The notes: a model not told the origin generated them from the letters alone. Shown: positions 1-6,305, counted from the first letter of the stretch. The stretch is 10,867 nt of DNA from an uncultured Alphaproteobacteria bacterium (GCA_937967725.1 CALBSY010000012.1:1-10867), one strand, 5' to 3'. Translations and numbers: made by a program.

Positions 1-38
1 AACCAGGCCTTCGCCCGGGCTTGGCGCTCCTCGCTCAC
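1..38 (-). CDS. hemF: Probable coproporphyrinogen III oxidase, first 12 codons (partial)
   Basis: Only the N-terminus lies in the window. Reading the minus strand from a GTG at 38-36 gives V-S-E-E-R-Q-A-R-A-K-A-W, which resembles the start of oxygen-dependent coproporphyrinogen oxidases (a charged stretch ending in ARAW before the first helix). A good ribosome-binding site, GGGAGA, sits about 9-10 bases upstream, inside the end of trmL. The start lies 1 base past the trmL stop, so the two genes are probably one transcript. HemF would catalyse oxidative decarboxylation of coproporphyrinogen III in the cytoplasm for haem synthesis, which fits a location beside the haem-containing bc1 complex. 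Twelve codons are too few to be sure; the call leans on the motif, the RBS and my recollection that hemF often neighbours trmL in alphaproteobacteria. Confidence 0.4.
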   Translation of the reverse strand, partial: MSEERQARAKAW

Positions 39-39
39 C

Positions 40-501
40 TCAGAATTTCTCCCATGCCCCGGTCTGCCGCATCGCCTCGGTGAGGACGACCGCCCCGGCG
101 GCCACCACATTGAGCGAACGCAAGCCGCGGCGCATCGGGATACGCACGCTGAATTCAGCGGCCTCGTAAAGTTCGCCCGGTGAGCCGGCGCTCTCGCGAC
201 CAAGCACCAGTGTGTCGCCCGAAGAAAAGGAGAAGTCCTGAAAACTCACAGCGCCATCAGTCTCCACCAGGATGAGCCGCCCGCCTTGTCGTTCCGGCAC
301 CGAGCGGAACGCCGCGAGACTGACATGGCGGGCGACCTCGGCTTTATCCCCATAGTCCAGCGCCGAGCGCTTCAGCGCCGCGTCGGTCAGCGGAAACCCA
401 CACGGCTCGATCACGTCGAGCGCCACCCCGAGGCAGGCGCAGAGGCGAATGGCCGCGCCGAGATTCTGCGGGATGTCCGGTTGATAGAGTGCGAGCCGCA
501 C
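40..501 (-). CDS. trmL: tRNA (cytidine(34)-2'-O)-methyltransferase TrmL
   Basis: This SPOUT-class methyltransferase transfers a methyl group from S-adenosylmethionine to the 2'-OH of the wobble nucleotide in tRNA-Leu isoacceptors, in the cytoplasm. From the GTG start at 501 the protein is 153 aa, matching the usual ~155 aa. Visible motifs: DIPQNLGAAIRL (residues 9-20, motif 1), LVLGRESAG (98-106) and IPMRRGLRSLN (121-131) followed by a helix with TEAMRQ, which together form the trefoil-knot SAM pocket. The frame stays open upstream to an ATG at 558 and beyond, but that extension is Arg/Ala-rich, unlike the family, and would run into the petA leader; family members begin almost exactly at RLALYQPDIPQN. 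No strong Shine-Dalgarno precedes the GTG (only a GAGG-like stretch), so the start is chosen by homology. It is transcribed divergently from petA and probably together with the gene at 38-1. Confidence 0.93.
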   Translation of the reverse strand: MRLALYQPDIPQNLGAAIRLCACLGVALDVIEPCGFPLTDAALKRSALDYGDKAEVARHVSLAAFRSVPERQGGRLILVETDGAVSFQDFSFSSGDTLVLGRESAGSPGELYEAAEFSVRIPMRRGLRSLNVVAAGAVVLTEAMRQTGAWEKF

Positions 502-634
502 GTTATGGCCTCGGCGCCGGAGAATCTGGGCTGAATCGGGTGCTTGAACTTGGGGCATGCGGCGACGCGCCGCGCGCCCGCAACCCCGGACTAGCCTAGC
601 TTCGGCGCCGAACCAAGGCCGGGAGATACGGGCG
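502..634. promoter_or_regulatory. Divergent intergenic region trmL/petA with a 12-bp palindrome
   Basis: These 133 bases must hold the 5' signals for both trmL (minus) and the petABC operon (plus). A perfect palindrome, TTCGGCGCCGAA, lies at 601-612, with its right edge 22 bases before the petA GTG. A short tandem, CTAGCCTAGC, lies at 591-600. The petA ribosome-binding site GGGAGA is at 621-626. I could not find a convincing -35/-10 pair in either direction: TTGAAC at 544-549 has no partner at the right distance. The palindrome could be a transcription-factor site or could fold in the petA leader; this is inference. Confidence 0.4.
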
Positions 635-1195
635 GTGGCCGAAGCACAAGCAGGCGCTGCGCACGCGGAACAAGAAACCACGCGGCGCGACTTCATTTAC
701 ATTGCTGCAGGATCAGTCGCCGCCGTTGGCGCGGCCGCTACCATCTGGCCGTTTGTGGCGCAGATGAACCCTGCCGCCGACACGCGCGCGTTGTCGACCA
801 CCGAAGTCGATCTAACCGCTATCGAGATCGGTCAGCAGATCAAAGCCATGTGGCAGGGCAAGCCCGTGTTTGTGCGTCACCGCACCGCCGCCGAGATTGC
901 GTCCGCCCAGCGCGACGACTTCGCCAATCTAAAAGACCCGCAGTCCGACGCCGAACGCTTGGTGCAGGCCGACGGTCAGGCCGGCCGGCCGGAGTGGCTT
1001 ATACTGCAAGCAAACTGCACCCACCTCGGTTGCGTGCCGACCTTCGTGGAGGGCTCCTCCTTCGGCGGCTGGTTCTGCCCGTGCCACGGCTCGGACTACG
1101 ATACGTCAGGCCGCATCCGCCGCGGACCGGCGCCGCGCAACCTCGACGTTGCGCCGTATGTGTACCTCTCTGACACTTCGATCCGGATCGGGTGA
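635..1195 (+). CDS. petA: Ubiquinol-cytochrome c reductase iron-sulfur (Rieske) subunit
   Basis: The Rieske protein of the cytochrome bc1 complex carries the mobile 2Fe-2S head that takes the first electron from ubiquinol at the Qo site and passes it to cytochrome c1, on the periplasmic side. I place the start at GTG 635 (186 aa): GGGAGA lies 8 bases upstream and the length matches alphaproteobacterial Rieske proteins. A longer in-frame ATG at 557 would add an Arg/Pro-rich tail. A twin-arginine motif (TTRRDFIYIAAG, residues 15-26) leads into a single hydrophobic anchor (about 21-43), as expected for this Tat-exported subunit. Box I is CTHLGC (128-133) and box II CPCHGS (148-153): cluster ligands C128, H130, C148 and H151, with C133-C150 as the disulfide. 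S153 and Y155, which raise the redox potential, are present. It is the first gene of petABC; the petB ATG follows 5 bases after the stop. Confidence 0.97.
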   Translation: MAEAQAGAAHAEQETTRRDFIYIAAGSVAAVGAAATIWPFVAQMNPAADTRALSTTEVDLTAIEIGQQIKAMWQGKPVFVRHRTAAEIASAQRDDFANLKDPQSDAERLVQADGQAGRPEWLILQANCTHLGCVPTFVEGSSFGGWFCPCHGSDYDTSGRIRRGPAPRNLDVAPYVYLSDTSIRIG

Positions 1196-1200
1196 CGGCC

Positions 1201-2802
1201 ATGAAAATCCACGGTCACTCGACCTACGAACCGCAATCGGGTTTCACGCGCTGGCTCGACAAACGACTGCCGATCGTGCGCCTCACGCACGATAGCTTTG
1301 TCGCCTACCCGACGCCCCGCAATCTGAATTATTGGTGGACATTTGGCGCCATGCTGGCGCTCTGCCTCGTCGTGCAGATCGTCACCGGCATCGTGCTAGC
1401 GATGCACTATATCCCGCACGTCGATTTCGCGTTCGCCTCGGTGCAGCGTATCGAGCGCGACATCCCTTACGGCTGGCTGATCCAGAACATGCACGCGGTC
1501 GGCGCGTCAATGTTCTTCCTCGCTGTCTACATCCACATGTTCCGCGGCCTCTACTATGGTTCTTACAAGGCGCCGCGTGAGCTGCTTTGGATCCTCGGCT
1601 GCCTGATCTACGCGCTGATGGTGGCGACAGCGTTCCTCGGCTACACGCTGCCGTGGGGCCAAATGAGCTTCTGGGGCGCCACTGTCATCACCAACATTCT
1701 TGGCGCGTTGCCGCTGGTCGGCGAGAGCATCCAGGTCTGGATCCGCGGCGGCGGCGCCATCGATCAGCCGACGCTCAATCGCTTCTTCTCGCTGCACTAC
1801 CTGTTGCCGTTCGTGATCGCAGGCGTCGTCGCGCTGCATATCTGGGCTCTGCACGAAGCTGGGCAGAACAACCCGACCGGCGTCGATGTGAAGAAGAAGG
1901 AAGACACGGTTCCGTTTACGCCGCATGCCACGCTGAAGGACCTGTTCGCGACATCGCTGTTCGTGATCCTGTTCGCGGTGTTCATCTTCTACATGCCGGA
2001 CGCGCTCGGCCACGCCGATAACTTCATCCCGGCCAACCCGTTGCAAACCCCGCCGGAGATTGTGCCCGAATGGTATCTATTGCCGTTCTACGCCATCCTG
2101 CGTGCGTTCGATTTCAATATCGGGCCGATCGACTCCAAGCTTGCCGGCGTGCTCGCCATGTTCGCGTCGATTGGCATCCTGTTCGTGTTGCCGTGGCTCG
2201 ACACTTCGCGCGTGCGCTCAATGCGTTACCGCCCGATCGCGCGGCAATTCTTTATCATCTTCGTGGTCGTGTGCGTCGTGCTTGGCTGGTGCGGCGGACA
2301 GAACCCGGGTCGCATCCTAGTGCCGGCCACGTTCTCGGCGACGCTCAACTGGACCCAAGGCGGCCAGGTGATTGAGCAGCCGGTGACGTCGCAAGGCGCG
2401 GCGCAGTGGGACGAGGCCGAACAGGCCGCGCGCGCGAGCCTCACCGAACAGGGCGCCGGCATGACCGCTGTGCAGCGAGCCGGCGCGGATCGCGGCACGG
2501 CCACCGGCGTCATTGGCGGCGCGGTTCAGACGCGCACCGTGACCGCCCATTCGGTCGACGAGCTCGAAGCGCAGATCAATGGAGTGACAGAAGAAGTCGG
2601 CCAGTCGGCGCCGTTCTTCCAGGTCGAGCGGCGCATTCCGTTCACCTTCACCGTGACCACGCTGTCGCAAATCATGACCGCCTATTACTTCCTGTTCTTC
2701 CTCATCATCCTGCCGATCCTCGGTCTGCGCGAAACGCCGGGCCGCGTGCCGGACACCATCGCCAAGCCCGTGATCGGCGGCGAAGAAGCGGGAGCTTCAT
2801 GA
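1201..2802 (+). CDS. petB: Cytochrome b of the bc1 complex, with an enlarged G-H loop
   Basis: The integral-membrane core of complex III binds haems bL and bH and forms the Qo and Qi quinone sites. From ATG 1201 it is 533 aa; an in-frame GTG at 1192, overlapping the petA stop, would add three residues. Alphaproteobacterial homologues begin close to GHSTYEP, so the ATG is preferred. Haem ligands are H98 and H112 in helix B and H199 and H213 in helix D, each pair separated by 13 residues. The Qo motif PEWY is at 289-292, and the helix C region has GYTLPWGQMSFWGA (147-160). Helix G is about 350-364 and helix H about 491-508. Between them, residues ~367-488 form a hydrophilic, Ala/Gln/Glu/Gly/Thr-rich segment, whereas the family usually has a short loop there; total length is ~100 aa above the usual 400-440. 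By the standard topology this loop faces the periplasm. The reading frame is intact and composition matches the flanks, so it is not an obvious frameshift. Confidence 0.97.
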   Translation: MKIHGHSTYEPQSGFTRWLDKRLPIVRLTHDSFVAYPTPRNLNYWWTFGAMLALCLVVQIVTGIVLAMHYIPHVDFAFASVQRIERDIPYGWLIQNMHAVGASMFFLAVYIHMFRGLYYGSYKAPRELLWILGCLIYALMVATAFLGYTLPWGQMSFWGATVITNILGALPLVGESIQVWIRGGGAIDQPTLNRFFSLHYLLPFVIAGVVALHIWALHEAGQNNPTGVDVKKKEDTVPFTPHATLKDLFATSLFVILFAVFIFYMPDALGHADNFIPANPLQTPPEIVPEWYLLPFYAILRAFDFNIGPIDSKLAGVLAMFASIGILFVLPWLDTSRVRSMRYRPIARQFFIIFVVVCVVLGWCGGQNPGRILVPATFSATLNWTQGGQVIEQPVTSQGAAQWDEAEQAARASLTEQGAGMTAVQRAGADRGTATGVIGGAVQTRTVTAHSVDELEAQINGVTEEVGQSAPFFQVERRIPFTFTVTTLSQIMTAYYFLFFLIILPILGLRETPGRVPDTIAKPVIGGEEAGAS

Positions 2803-3644
2803 TGTTGCGCGCTTTCACTGCTGCGGCTGCGGCCGTTGTCGCTCTTGTCGGCGCCGCCTTCGCCGCTGGCGAAGCCGAGCATCCGGAAGATCACCCCTAT
2901 AGCTTTGACTCTCCGGTCGGCGGTTACGACATGGGGGCCGTCCAGCGCGGCTTCCAAGTTTATGCGCAAGTCTGCGCGGCGTGCCACGGGATGGATCATC
3001 TGGCCTACCGCCATCTCGGCGAGAAGGGCGGTCCGTTCGCGCTCTACCGCGTGCGCAATCACGAGACCGGCGAAGAAGAACTGCACGTCGGCGCACCCGC
3101 GCACGGCGGCCACTTCGTCGACGTGGTCGACAATCCGTACGTGCGCTCGATCGCCGAAGCGGCGGTGATCTCCGACGTCGATCCCAATACCGGTCAGCTC
3201 ACCGATCGTCCTGGCCGCATCTCAGACCGCTTCCGCGCCCCGTTCCCGAATGAAACGGCTGCGCGGGCCGCAAATGGCGGCGCCTATCCGGTCGATTTGT
3301 CGGTGATTACTTCGGCGCGGCATGGCGGCGCCGACTACATCCGCTCGCTGCTGATCGGCTATGACGGCGAGAGCGAAGGCGTCCTTTATCACAACCCGTA
3401 CTTCCCCGGCGGCTGGATCGCGATGCCGCCGCCACTCTCAGAAGGCATGGTCGCCTATGCCGATGGCTCGCCCACGACGGTGGAGCAGTACGCCACCGAC
3501 GTGACGCACTTCCTGCAATGGGCGGCCGATCCGCACATGGAGGAGCGCAAACGCACGGGGATCGTCGTGCTTGCCTTCCTAATCGCGCTCTCGGTGCTGC
3601 TGTGGCTCTCCTATAAGCAAGTGTGGCGTAACGAAAGTCATTGA
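2799..3644 (+). CDS. petC: Cytochrome c1 of the bc1 complex
   Basis: Cytochrome c1 accepts electrons from the Rieske head and hands them to soluble or membrane cytochrome c in the periplasm. The gene starts at tandem ATGs (2799 and 2802); the first overlaps the petB stop as ATGA, and GGGAG lies 4 or 7 bases upstream, so either is possible and translation is probably coupled to petB. The product is 281 aa. Residues 1-23 form a signal peptide ending near AFA-AGEAE. The c-type haem site is CAACH (59-63). FPNETAARAANGGAYP (149-164) is typical of the c1 family. GWIAMPPPL (205-213) carries M209, the probable sixth haem ligand. A C-terminal membrane anchor spans about 254-271, leaving a short cytoplasmic tail. 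Length and motifs are ordinary for alphaproteobacterial c1, in contrast to the enlarged partner cytochrome b. It is the last structural gene of petABC; the next gene starts 27 bases on. Confidence 0.97.
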   Translation: MMLRAFTAAAAAVVALVGAAFAAGEAEHPEDHPYSFDSPVGGYDMGAVQRGFQVYAQVCAACHGMDHLAYRHLGEKGGPFALYRVRNHETGEEELHVGAPAHGGHFVDVVDNPYVRSIAEAAVISDVDPNTGQLTDRPGRISDRFRAPFPNETAARAANGGAYPVDLSVITSARHGGADYIRSLLIGYDGESEGVLYHNPYFPGGWIAMPPPLSEGMVAYADGSPTTVEQYATDVTHFLQWAADPHMEERKRTGIVVLAFLIALSVLLWLSYKQVWRNESH

Positions 3645-3655
3645 GGCATCGTCTG

Positions 3656-3671
3656 GGGCGGGAGATCGCCC
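3656..3671 (+). promoter_or_regulatory. Hairpin presenting the cupin-gene ribosome-binding site
   Basis: GGGCG (3656-3660) and CGCCC (3667-3671) are perfect inverted repeats around a six-base loop, GGAGAT, which is the Shine-Dalgarno sequence of the following ATG (3672). The hairpin abuts the start codon. With 5 GC-rich pairs it could expose the SD in the loop or hinder ribosome loading; which of these is unknown. There is no U-run, so it is not a petC terminator. Confidence 0.4.
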
Positions 3672-4175
3672 ATGGACGGAAGCCAGAAGCCTACCGGCCC
3701 TGTCGCCATTGAGAGTGTGCCGTGGTCGGAGTTCAGCGAAGGCGTGCGCTTCGCTCTGCGATACCGCGTGCTATCGAACACGCGTGAGCATGGCCGCAAA
3801 ATCGGCGTTAGCTATGAGGAACTGCCGCCCGGCAAGCAAAGCGTGCCGTTCCACTACCATTTGGTGGAAGAAGAACACATCGTCGCGCTGGAAGGGGAAT
3901 GTACGCTACGCCTCGGCGACGAGCGCTACACGCTGCGCGCAGGCGACTACGTCTGTTTTCCCGCGGGCCAGCGCGCCGGCCATTGCCTGATCAACGAAAC
4001 CAGCAAGCCGTTCCGCTTCATCATGATCGGTGACCACGATCCGAACGAAGTCGCTGTCTATCCGGATTCGAACAAGATTCTGATCCGAGGCCTGGATCGC
4101 GCCATTCTACGCGACGAGAACCGGTTGCCTTACACCGACGGCGAACGCGCCGACGAGCCGGTTAATCAGAACTAG
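3672..4175 (+). CDS. Small single-domain cupin protein, function unknown
   Basis: This 167-aa cytoplasmic protein (no signal peptide or membrane segment) has one cupin beta-barrel. Cupin motif 1 is visible as HYHLVEEE (61-68) with G54 ahead and G75 after; likely metal ligands are H61, H63 and E67 or E68. Motif 2 is GDYVCFPAGQRAGHCLIN (91-108), with H104 the fourth ligand; the PxG-to-His spacing is two residues longer than the textbook pattern. The domain occupies about 44-120; the charged C-terminal tail (121-167) has no recognisable motif. Such stand-alone cupins bind a metal and may be isomerases, sugar- or stress-related enzymes, or sensors; the sequence does not say which. The start is supported by GGAGA six bases upstream. 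It lies 27 bases after petC on the same strand with no terminator between, so co-transcription with petABC is likely. Its end overlaps the convergent hydrolase gene by 14 bases. Confidence 0.85.
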   Translation: MDGSQKPTGPVAIESVPWSEFSEGVRFALRYRVLSNTREHGRKIGVSYEELPPGKQSVPFHYHLVEEEHIVALEGECTLRLGDERYTLRAGDYVCFPAGQRAGHCLINETSKPFRFIMIGDHDPNEVAVYPDSNKILIRGLDRAILRDENRLPYTDGERADEPVNQN

Positions 4176-5097
4176 GGGCCGCCTCGGTCGCCTGCGCAAC
4201 AGGCGTTCCGTCTAGGACTGGCGCTGCGGCCGCGTTCATATCGGTCTCGTGCCGCCCGCGCTCACTCGGCAACAACTGGCGCGCCATCGAAGCCGGCGCA
4301 TGTTGGATTACGCCATTGACGCGTCCGGCGCGCGGACCGCGCGCAACTTCGACCGGCGGATCGAACCTCTGCGCCACTTGGGTCACGCGGCGCGCGCGCC
4401 GCGACCGCGGCTGATCCGGCACGTCCCGATAGAACACGTGCGCGCCGATCACGGTGCGGCCCTCGCCGTAGCGGGACCACCAAGTACGAATGGCGCCGGT
4501 GTGGTAGAACAGCGCCCCATTGGTCGGCTCGATCGATTGTCCGGAGAGCACTTCGCGCGCTACGCGCTGCGCGGTTTCCCACGTTTCGCGGTTGACCCCG
4601 CCTTGCGCATAACGCTCCGGGTTGCGCACGAGCGGGCGGTTGGGGTCGCCGCGGTTCCACACCGAGAACTGCCGAGGCGATAGGATCACGGTTTCCAGAT
4701 CCTCCCCGAAGCGCTGGCCGACGCGATTGACCATGACGTGCGCCACGGCGCGCATGCCGTCTTCGCCTTCTGAACGAGCTTCGCCCCAAGCCGTGGCGGC
4801 GAGCAGCCGGACCTCTTCCTCATCGACCGGGATGAGTTCGAGCGGTTCGACGGTCGACGCGCGCAACTGCGGTTCCTGCGGAACGAAACCGACGATTGCC
4901 GGTTGGGCTCCGACAACCGCGGCGAGCGCGTCGGGATAGAGTGCGAAATTCATGGCCGCGGCCATGACGAGCACGCCGGTTGCGCCGAGCGCGTGCAAGC
5001 AATCCCGGATCGGACGGCTCCTGCCGGGCCGCACCCGTGAGCGTGCAGCAATTTTGGTCTTGTTCGGACGCGCAAGTCCGAGCCAGCGAGCGGCCAT
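4162..5097 (-). CDS. SleB-type cell wall hydrolase (Hydrolase_2 family)
   Basis: Members of this family cleave the peptidoglycan glycan strand, in the manner of spore-cortex lytic enzyme SleB; in non-sporulating proteobacteria they act on the cell wall in the periplasm. The 311-aa product has a basic N-terminus (1-36, many Arg/Lys), a hydrophobic segment at about 37-63 that could be an uncleaved signal anchor, a linker, and the catalytic domain at about 95-225. The probable catalytic glutamate is E106 in AATAWGEARSEGEDG. Further family marks are AHVMVNRV (119-126), QFSVWN (143-148), and GALFYHT...WWSRYGEGRTVIGAHVFYR (194-224, internal residues omitted). The C-terminal ~85 residues are Arg-, Ala- and Pro-rich with no recognised domain. 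The start at ATG 5097 has GAGAG about 6 bases upstream. The gene stands alone: 218 bases separate it from the upstream DksA/TraR gene, and its 3' end overlaps the convergent cupin gene. Confidence 0.88.
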   Translation of the reverse strand: MAARWLGLARPNKTKIAARSRVRPGRSRPIRDCLHALGATGVLVMAAAMNFALYPDALAAVVGAQPAIVGFVPQEPQLRASTVEPLELIPVDEEEVRLLAATAWGEARSEGEDGMRAVAHVMVNRVGQRFGEDLETVILSPRQFSVWNRGDPNRPLVRNPERYAQGGVNRETWETAQRVAREVLSGQSIEPTNGALFYHTGAIRTWWSRYGEGRTVIGAHVFYRDVPDQPRSRRARRVTQVAQRFDPPVEVARGPRAGRVNGVIQHAPASMARQLLPSERGRHETDMNAAAAPVLDGTPVAQATEAAPSSD

Positions 5098-5315
5098 CGT
5101 GGTCTCTCAACTTTCGGCGCCGGCGCATTACACCGGCGTCATTCGGCTTCAATTCGGATGCGTTCGCCCCGCAGCGCGCCGCGAACACGGGCGCTGTTCT
5201 ATATTTTCACAGGGCGAGAATGCGGCGCGCGCGCGGCGAATGCAGCCGCAACTAGCTGGGAACACCTAGCTTTTTTGTCATGCCGGCACGCTGACAACGT
5301 TTGTCGCAAGTTCCT
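5098..5315. other. Non-coding stretch between the DksA/TraR and hydrolase genes
   Basis: These 218 bases carry no credible gene. As 5' region of the hydrolase (minus strand) they include an AT-rich patch, TCTATATTTTC, at 5198-5208 that reads TATAGA on the minus strand and could be a -10 element, though no fitting -35 is seen. A GC-alternating stretch, GCGGCGCGCGCGCGGC, occupies 5222-5237. A plus-strand hairpin TGCGGC (5221-5226) or GCGGC (5233-5237) with GCCGC(A) (5245-5250) precedes the terminator described separately. GACAA-CGT-TTGTC at 5293-5305 is a small inverted repeat just past the DksA/TraR stop. Confidence 0.5.
5254..5276 (+). terminator. Intrinsic terminator on the plus strand with no obvious gene
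   Basis: AGCTGGG (5254-5260) pairs with CCTAGCT (5265-5271) around a four-base AACA loop, giving seven pairs including one G-T wobble, and it runs straight into a T-tract (5271-5276). This is the canonical shape of a rho-independent terminator for a transcript running left to right. On the minus strand the stem is followed by AGTTGCGG, so it would not terminate the flanking minus-strand genes. No plus-strand coding gene ends here, which suggests either a short RNA starting within the preceding ~150 bases or a block to antisense transcription across this locus. Confidence 0.6.
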
Positions 5316-5648
5316 TCAGCGTGCGCAGGCAATACAGGTCGGAATCGTCGCGTCGACCGCAAGGCGCGCGGCGTCGATCGGTTCACCGCATTTCAAGCAA
5401 AAGCCGTACTCGCCGTCATCGACGCGTTGGATCGCCGCTTCGATGCGCTTGATCTCATCGTAACGCCGCTTCTCTTGCGCCATGGCCATCGCTTGGCCTT
5501 GCAGCGAGTCGACGCGCGAAAGCCGCCCGACGCTGGTCTGATCGAGTTCCACCGGCTTGCGATCGTTTTTACTGCCCGCGCTCATGGCGCGCAGCTCATC
5601 CAGGCGCGCGGTCAGTCCTGCGCGCAACGCCTGGAGATCGTGCTTCAC
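5316..5648 (-). CDS. Short DksA/TraR-family zinc-finger protein
   Basis: This 110-aa protein belongs to the DksA/TraR family, whose members enter the RNA polymerase secondary channel and modulate transcription, often with ppGpp. Residues 1-75 are mostly helical with heptad-like character and a turn around 28-46. The C-terminal zinc finger has four cysteines, C84, C87, C105 and C108 (C-x2-C-x17-C-x2-C, in FCLKCGEPID and PTCIAC), followed by only two residues. It is shorter than E. coli DksA (151 aa) and closer to the TraR-like stand-alone proteins of alphaproteobacteria; whether it acts like DksA is unknown, as the acidic tip residues cannot be aligned with confidence. The start is GTG 5648, overlapping the stop of the upstream ClpP-like gene as GTGA. 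No strong Shine-Dalgarno is present, so translation is probably coupled by re-initiation. A later ATG (codon 22) would delete half the first helix. Confidence 0.87.
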   Translation of the reverse strand: MKHDLQALRAGLTARLDELRAMSAGSKNDRKPVELDQTSVGRLSRVDSLQGQAMAMAQEKRRYDEIKRIEAAIQRVDDGEYGFCLKCGEPIDAARLAVDATIPTCIACAR

Positions 5649-6253
5649 CTGAGTTCGCTTTGGCTCTTCACTATGCGGCCGACCAAGCCATACGCTTTCG
5701 CCTCTTCGGCCAGCATCCAGTAGTCACGATCGATGTCGCGCTTGATCTTCTCCACCGGCTGACCGGTGGCGTCGGCGAAAATCTTGTTCAACCGCTCGCG
5801 CATGCGCAGGATTTCGCGCGCTTGAATTTCGACGTCCGAGGCCATGCCGCCGATGCCGCCACGCGGTTCGTGCAACAGGAAGCGCGTGTTGGGCAGGCAG
5901 AAGCGGTGCTCACGCGGGGCCGCGCAATAGATGAGCGCGCCAGCTGAAGCCACCCAACCCGTCCCAAGCATCTGTACCGGCGCGTCGATGAATTTCACTG
6001 CGTCGTGGATCATGTCGCCGCTTTCGACGTGCCCGCCCGGCGAAGAGATGACGAAGGTAATCGGCTTGGAGCTGGAGGAGGCGAGGGCAAACAGCCTCTC
6101 GGTGACGCGCCGCGCCTGGATGTCGTTGACTTCTCCGGTCAGCATGACGACGCGCGCGTCAAACAGCGCCTTCTCGATTACGTCGGGCGCGTTGCGGCCG
6201 TCGGCAGGGTTCTTGTTGTCTTCGTCATCGAGGCGGAACGTGTCGTGCGACAT
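5645..6253 (-). CDS. ClpP-like ATP-dependent protease proteolytic subunit
   Basis: This 202-aa protein has the ClpP/crotonase fold: a tetradecameric serine peptidase that degrades proteins delivered by an AAA+ unfoldase. The triad is complete and correctly spaced: S103 in GWVASAGA (99-106), H128 in RFLLHEPRGG (124-133) and D177 in IDRDYWMLAEEA (174-185). The spacings, 25 and 49 residues, equal those of E. coli ClpP. The oxyanion-region motif reads SPGGHVESGDMI (71-82), differing from the usual SPGGxVxAGxAI, and the serine is followed by Ala-Gly rather than Met-Gly. The N-terminus (1-25) is acidic and polar, unlike the axial-loop N-termini of housekeeping ClpP. I therefore read it as a ClpP paralogue, not the main clpP; no tig or clpX adjoins it. 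The ATG at 6253 has AGGGAG about 12 bases upstream, rather far. The downstream DksA/TraR gene overlaps it by 4 bases, so the two form a small operon. Confidence 0.88.
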   Translation of the reverse strand: MSHDTFRLDDEDNKNPADGRNAPDVIEKALFDARVVMLTGEVNDIQARRVTERLFALASSSSKPITFVISSPGGHVESGDMIHDAVKFIDAPVQMLGTGWVASAGALIYCAAPREHRFCLPNTRFLLHEPRGGIGGMASDVEIQAREILRMRERLNKIFADATGQPVEKIKRDIDRDYWMLAEEAKAYGLVGRIVKSQSELR

Positions 6254-6305
6254 GAGGCGCGGGGCTCCCTAGCGGAATCTGGAAGCCTCTGACGTAGGCG
6301 CGTTC

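Noticed and set aside
557..634. A longer Rieske protein starting at ATG 557
   Set aside because: The extra 26 residues are Arg/Pro-rich and absent from the family; GTG 635 has a well-placed GGGAGA and gives the expected length.
1507..2046. 179-codon minus-strand frame inside petB
   Set aside because: Mirror-frame reading of a clearly conserved gene; its translation is Arg/Glu/His/Val-rich with no recognisable motif.
5222..5237. GC-alternating run as a microsatellite or Z-DNA element
   Set aside because: Only about 16 bases and common in DNA of this GC content; no repeat-unit expansion.
4952..5269. 105-codon plus-strand frame that ends inside the orphan terminator
   Set aside because: Most of it is antisense to the hydrolase N-terminus; there is no Shine-Dalgarno or recognisable domain, so the terminator is not assigned to it.
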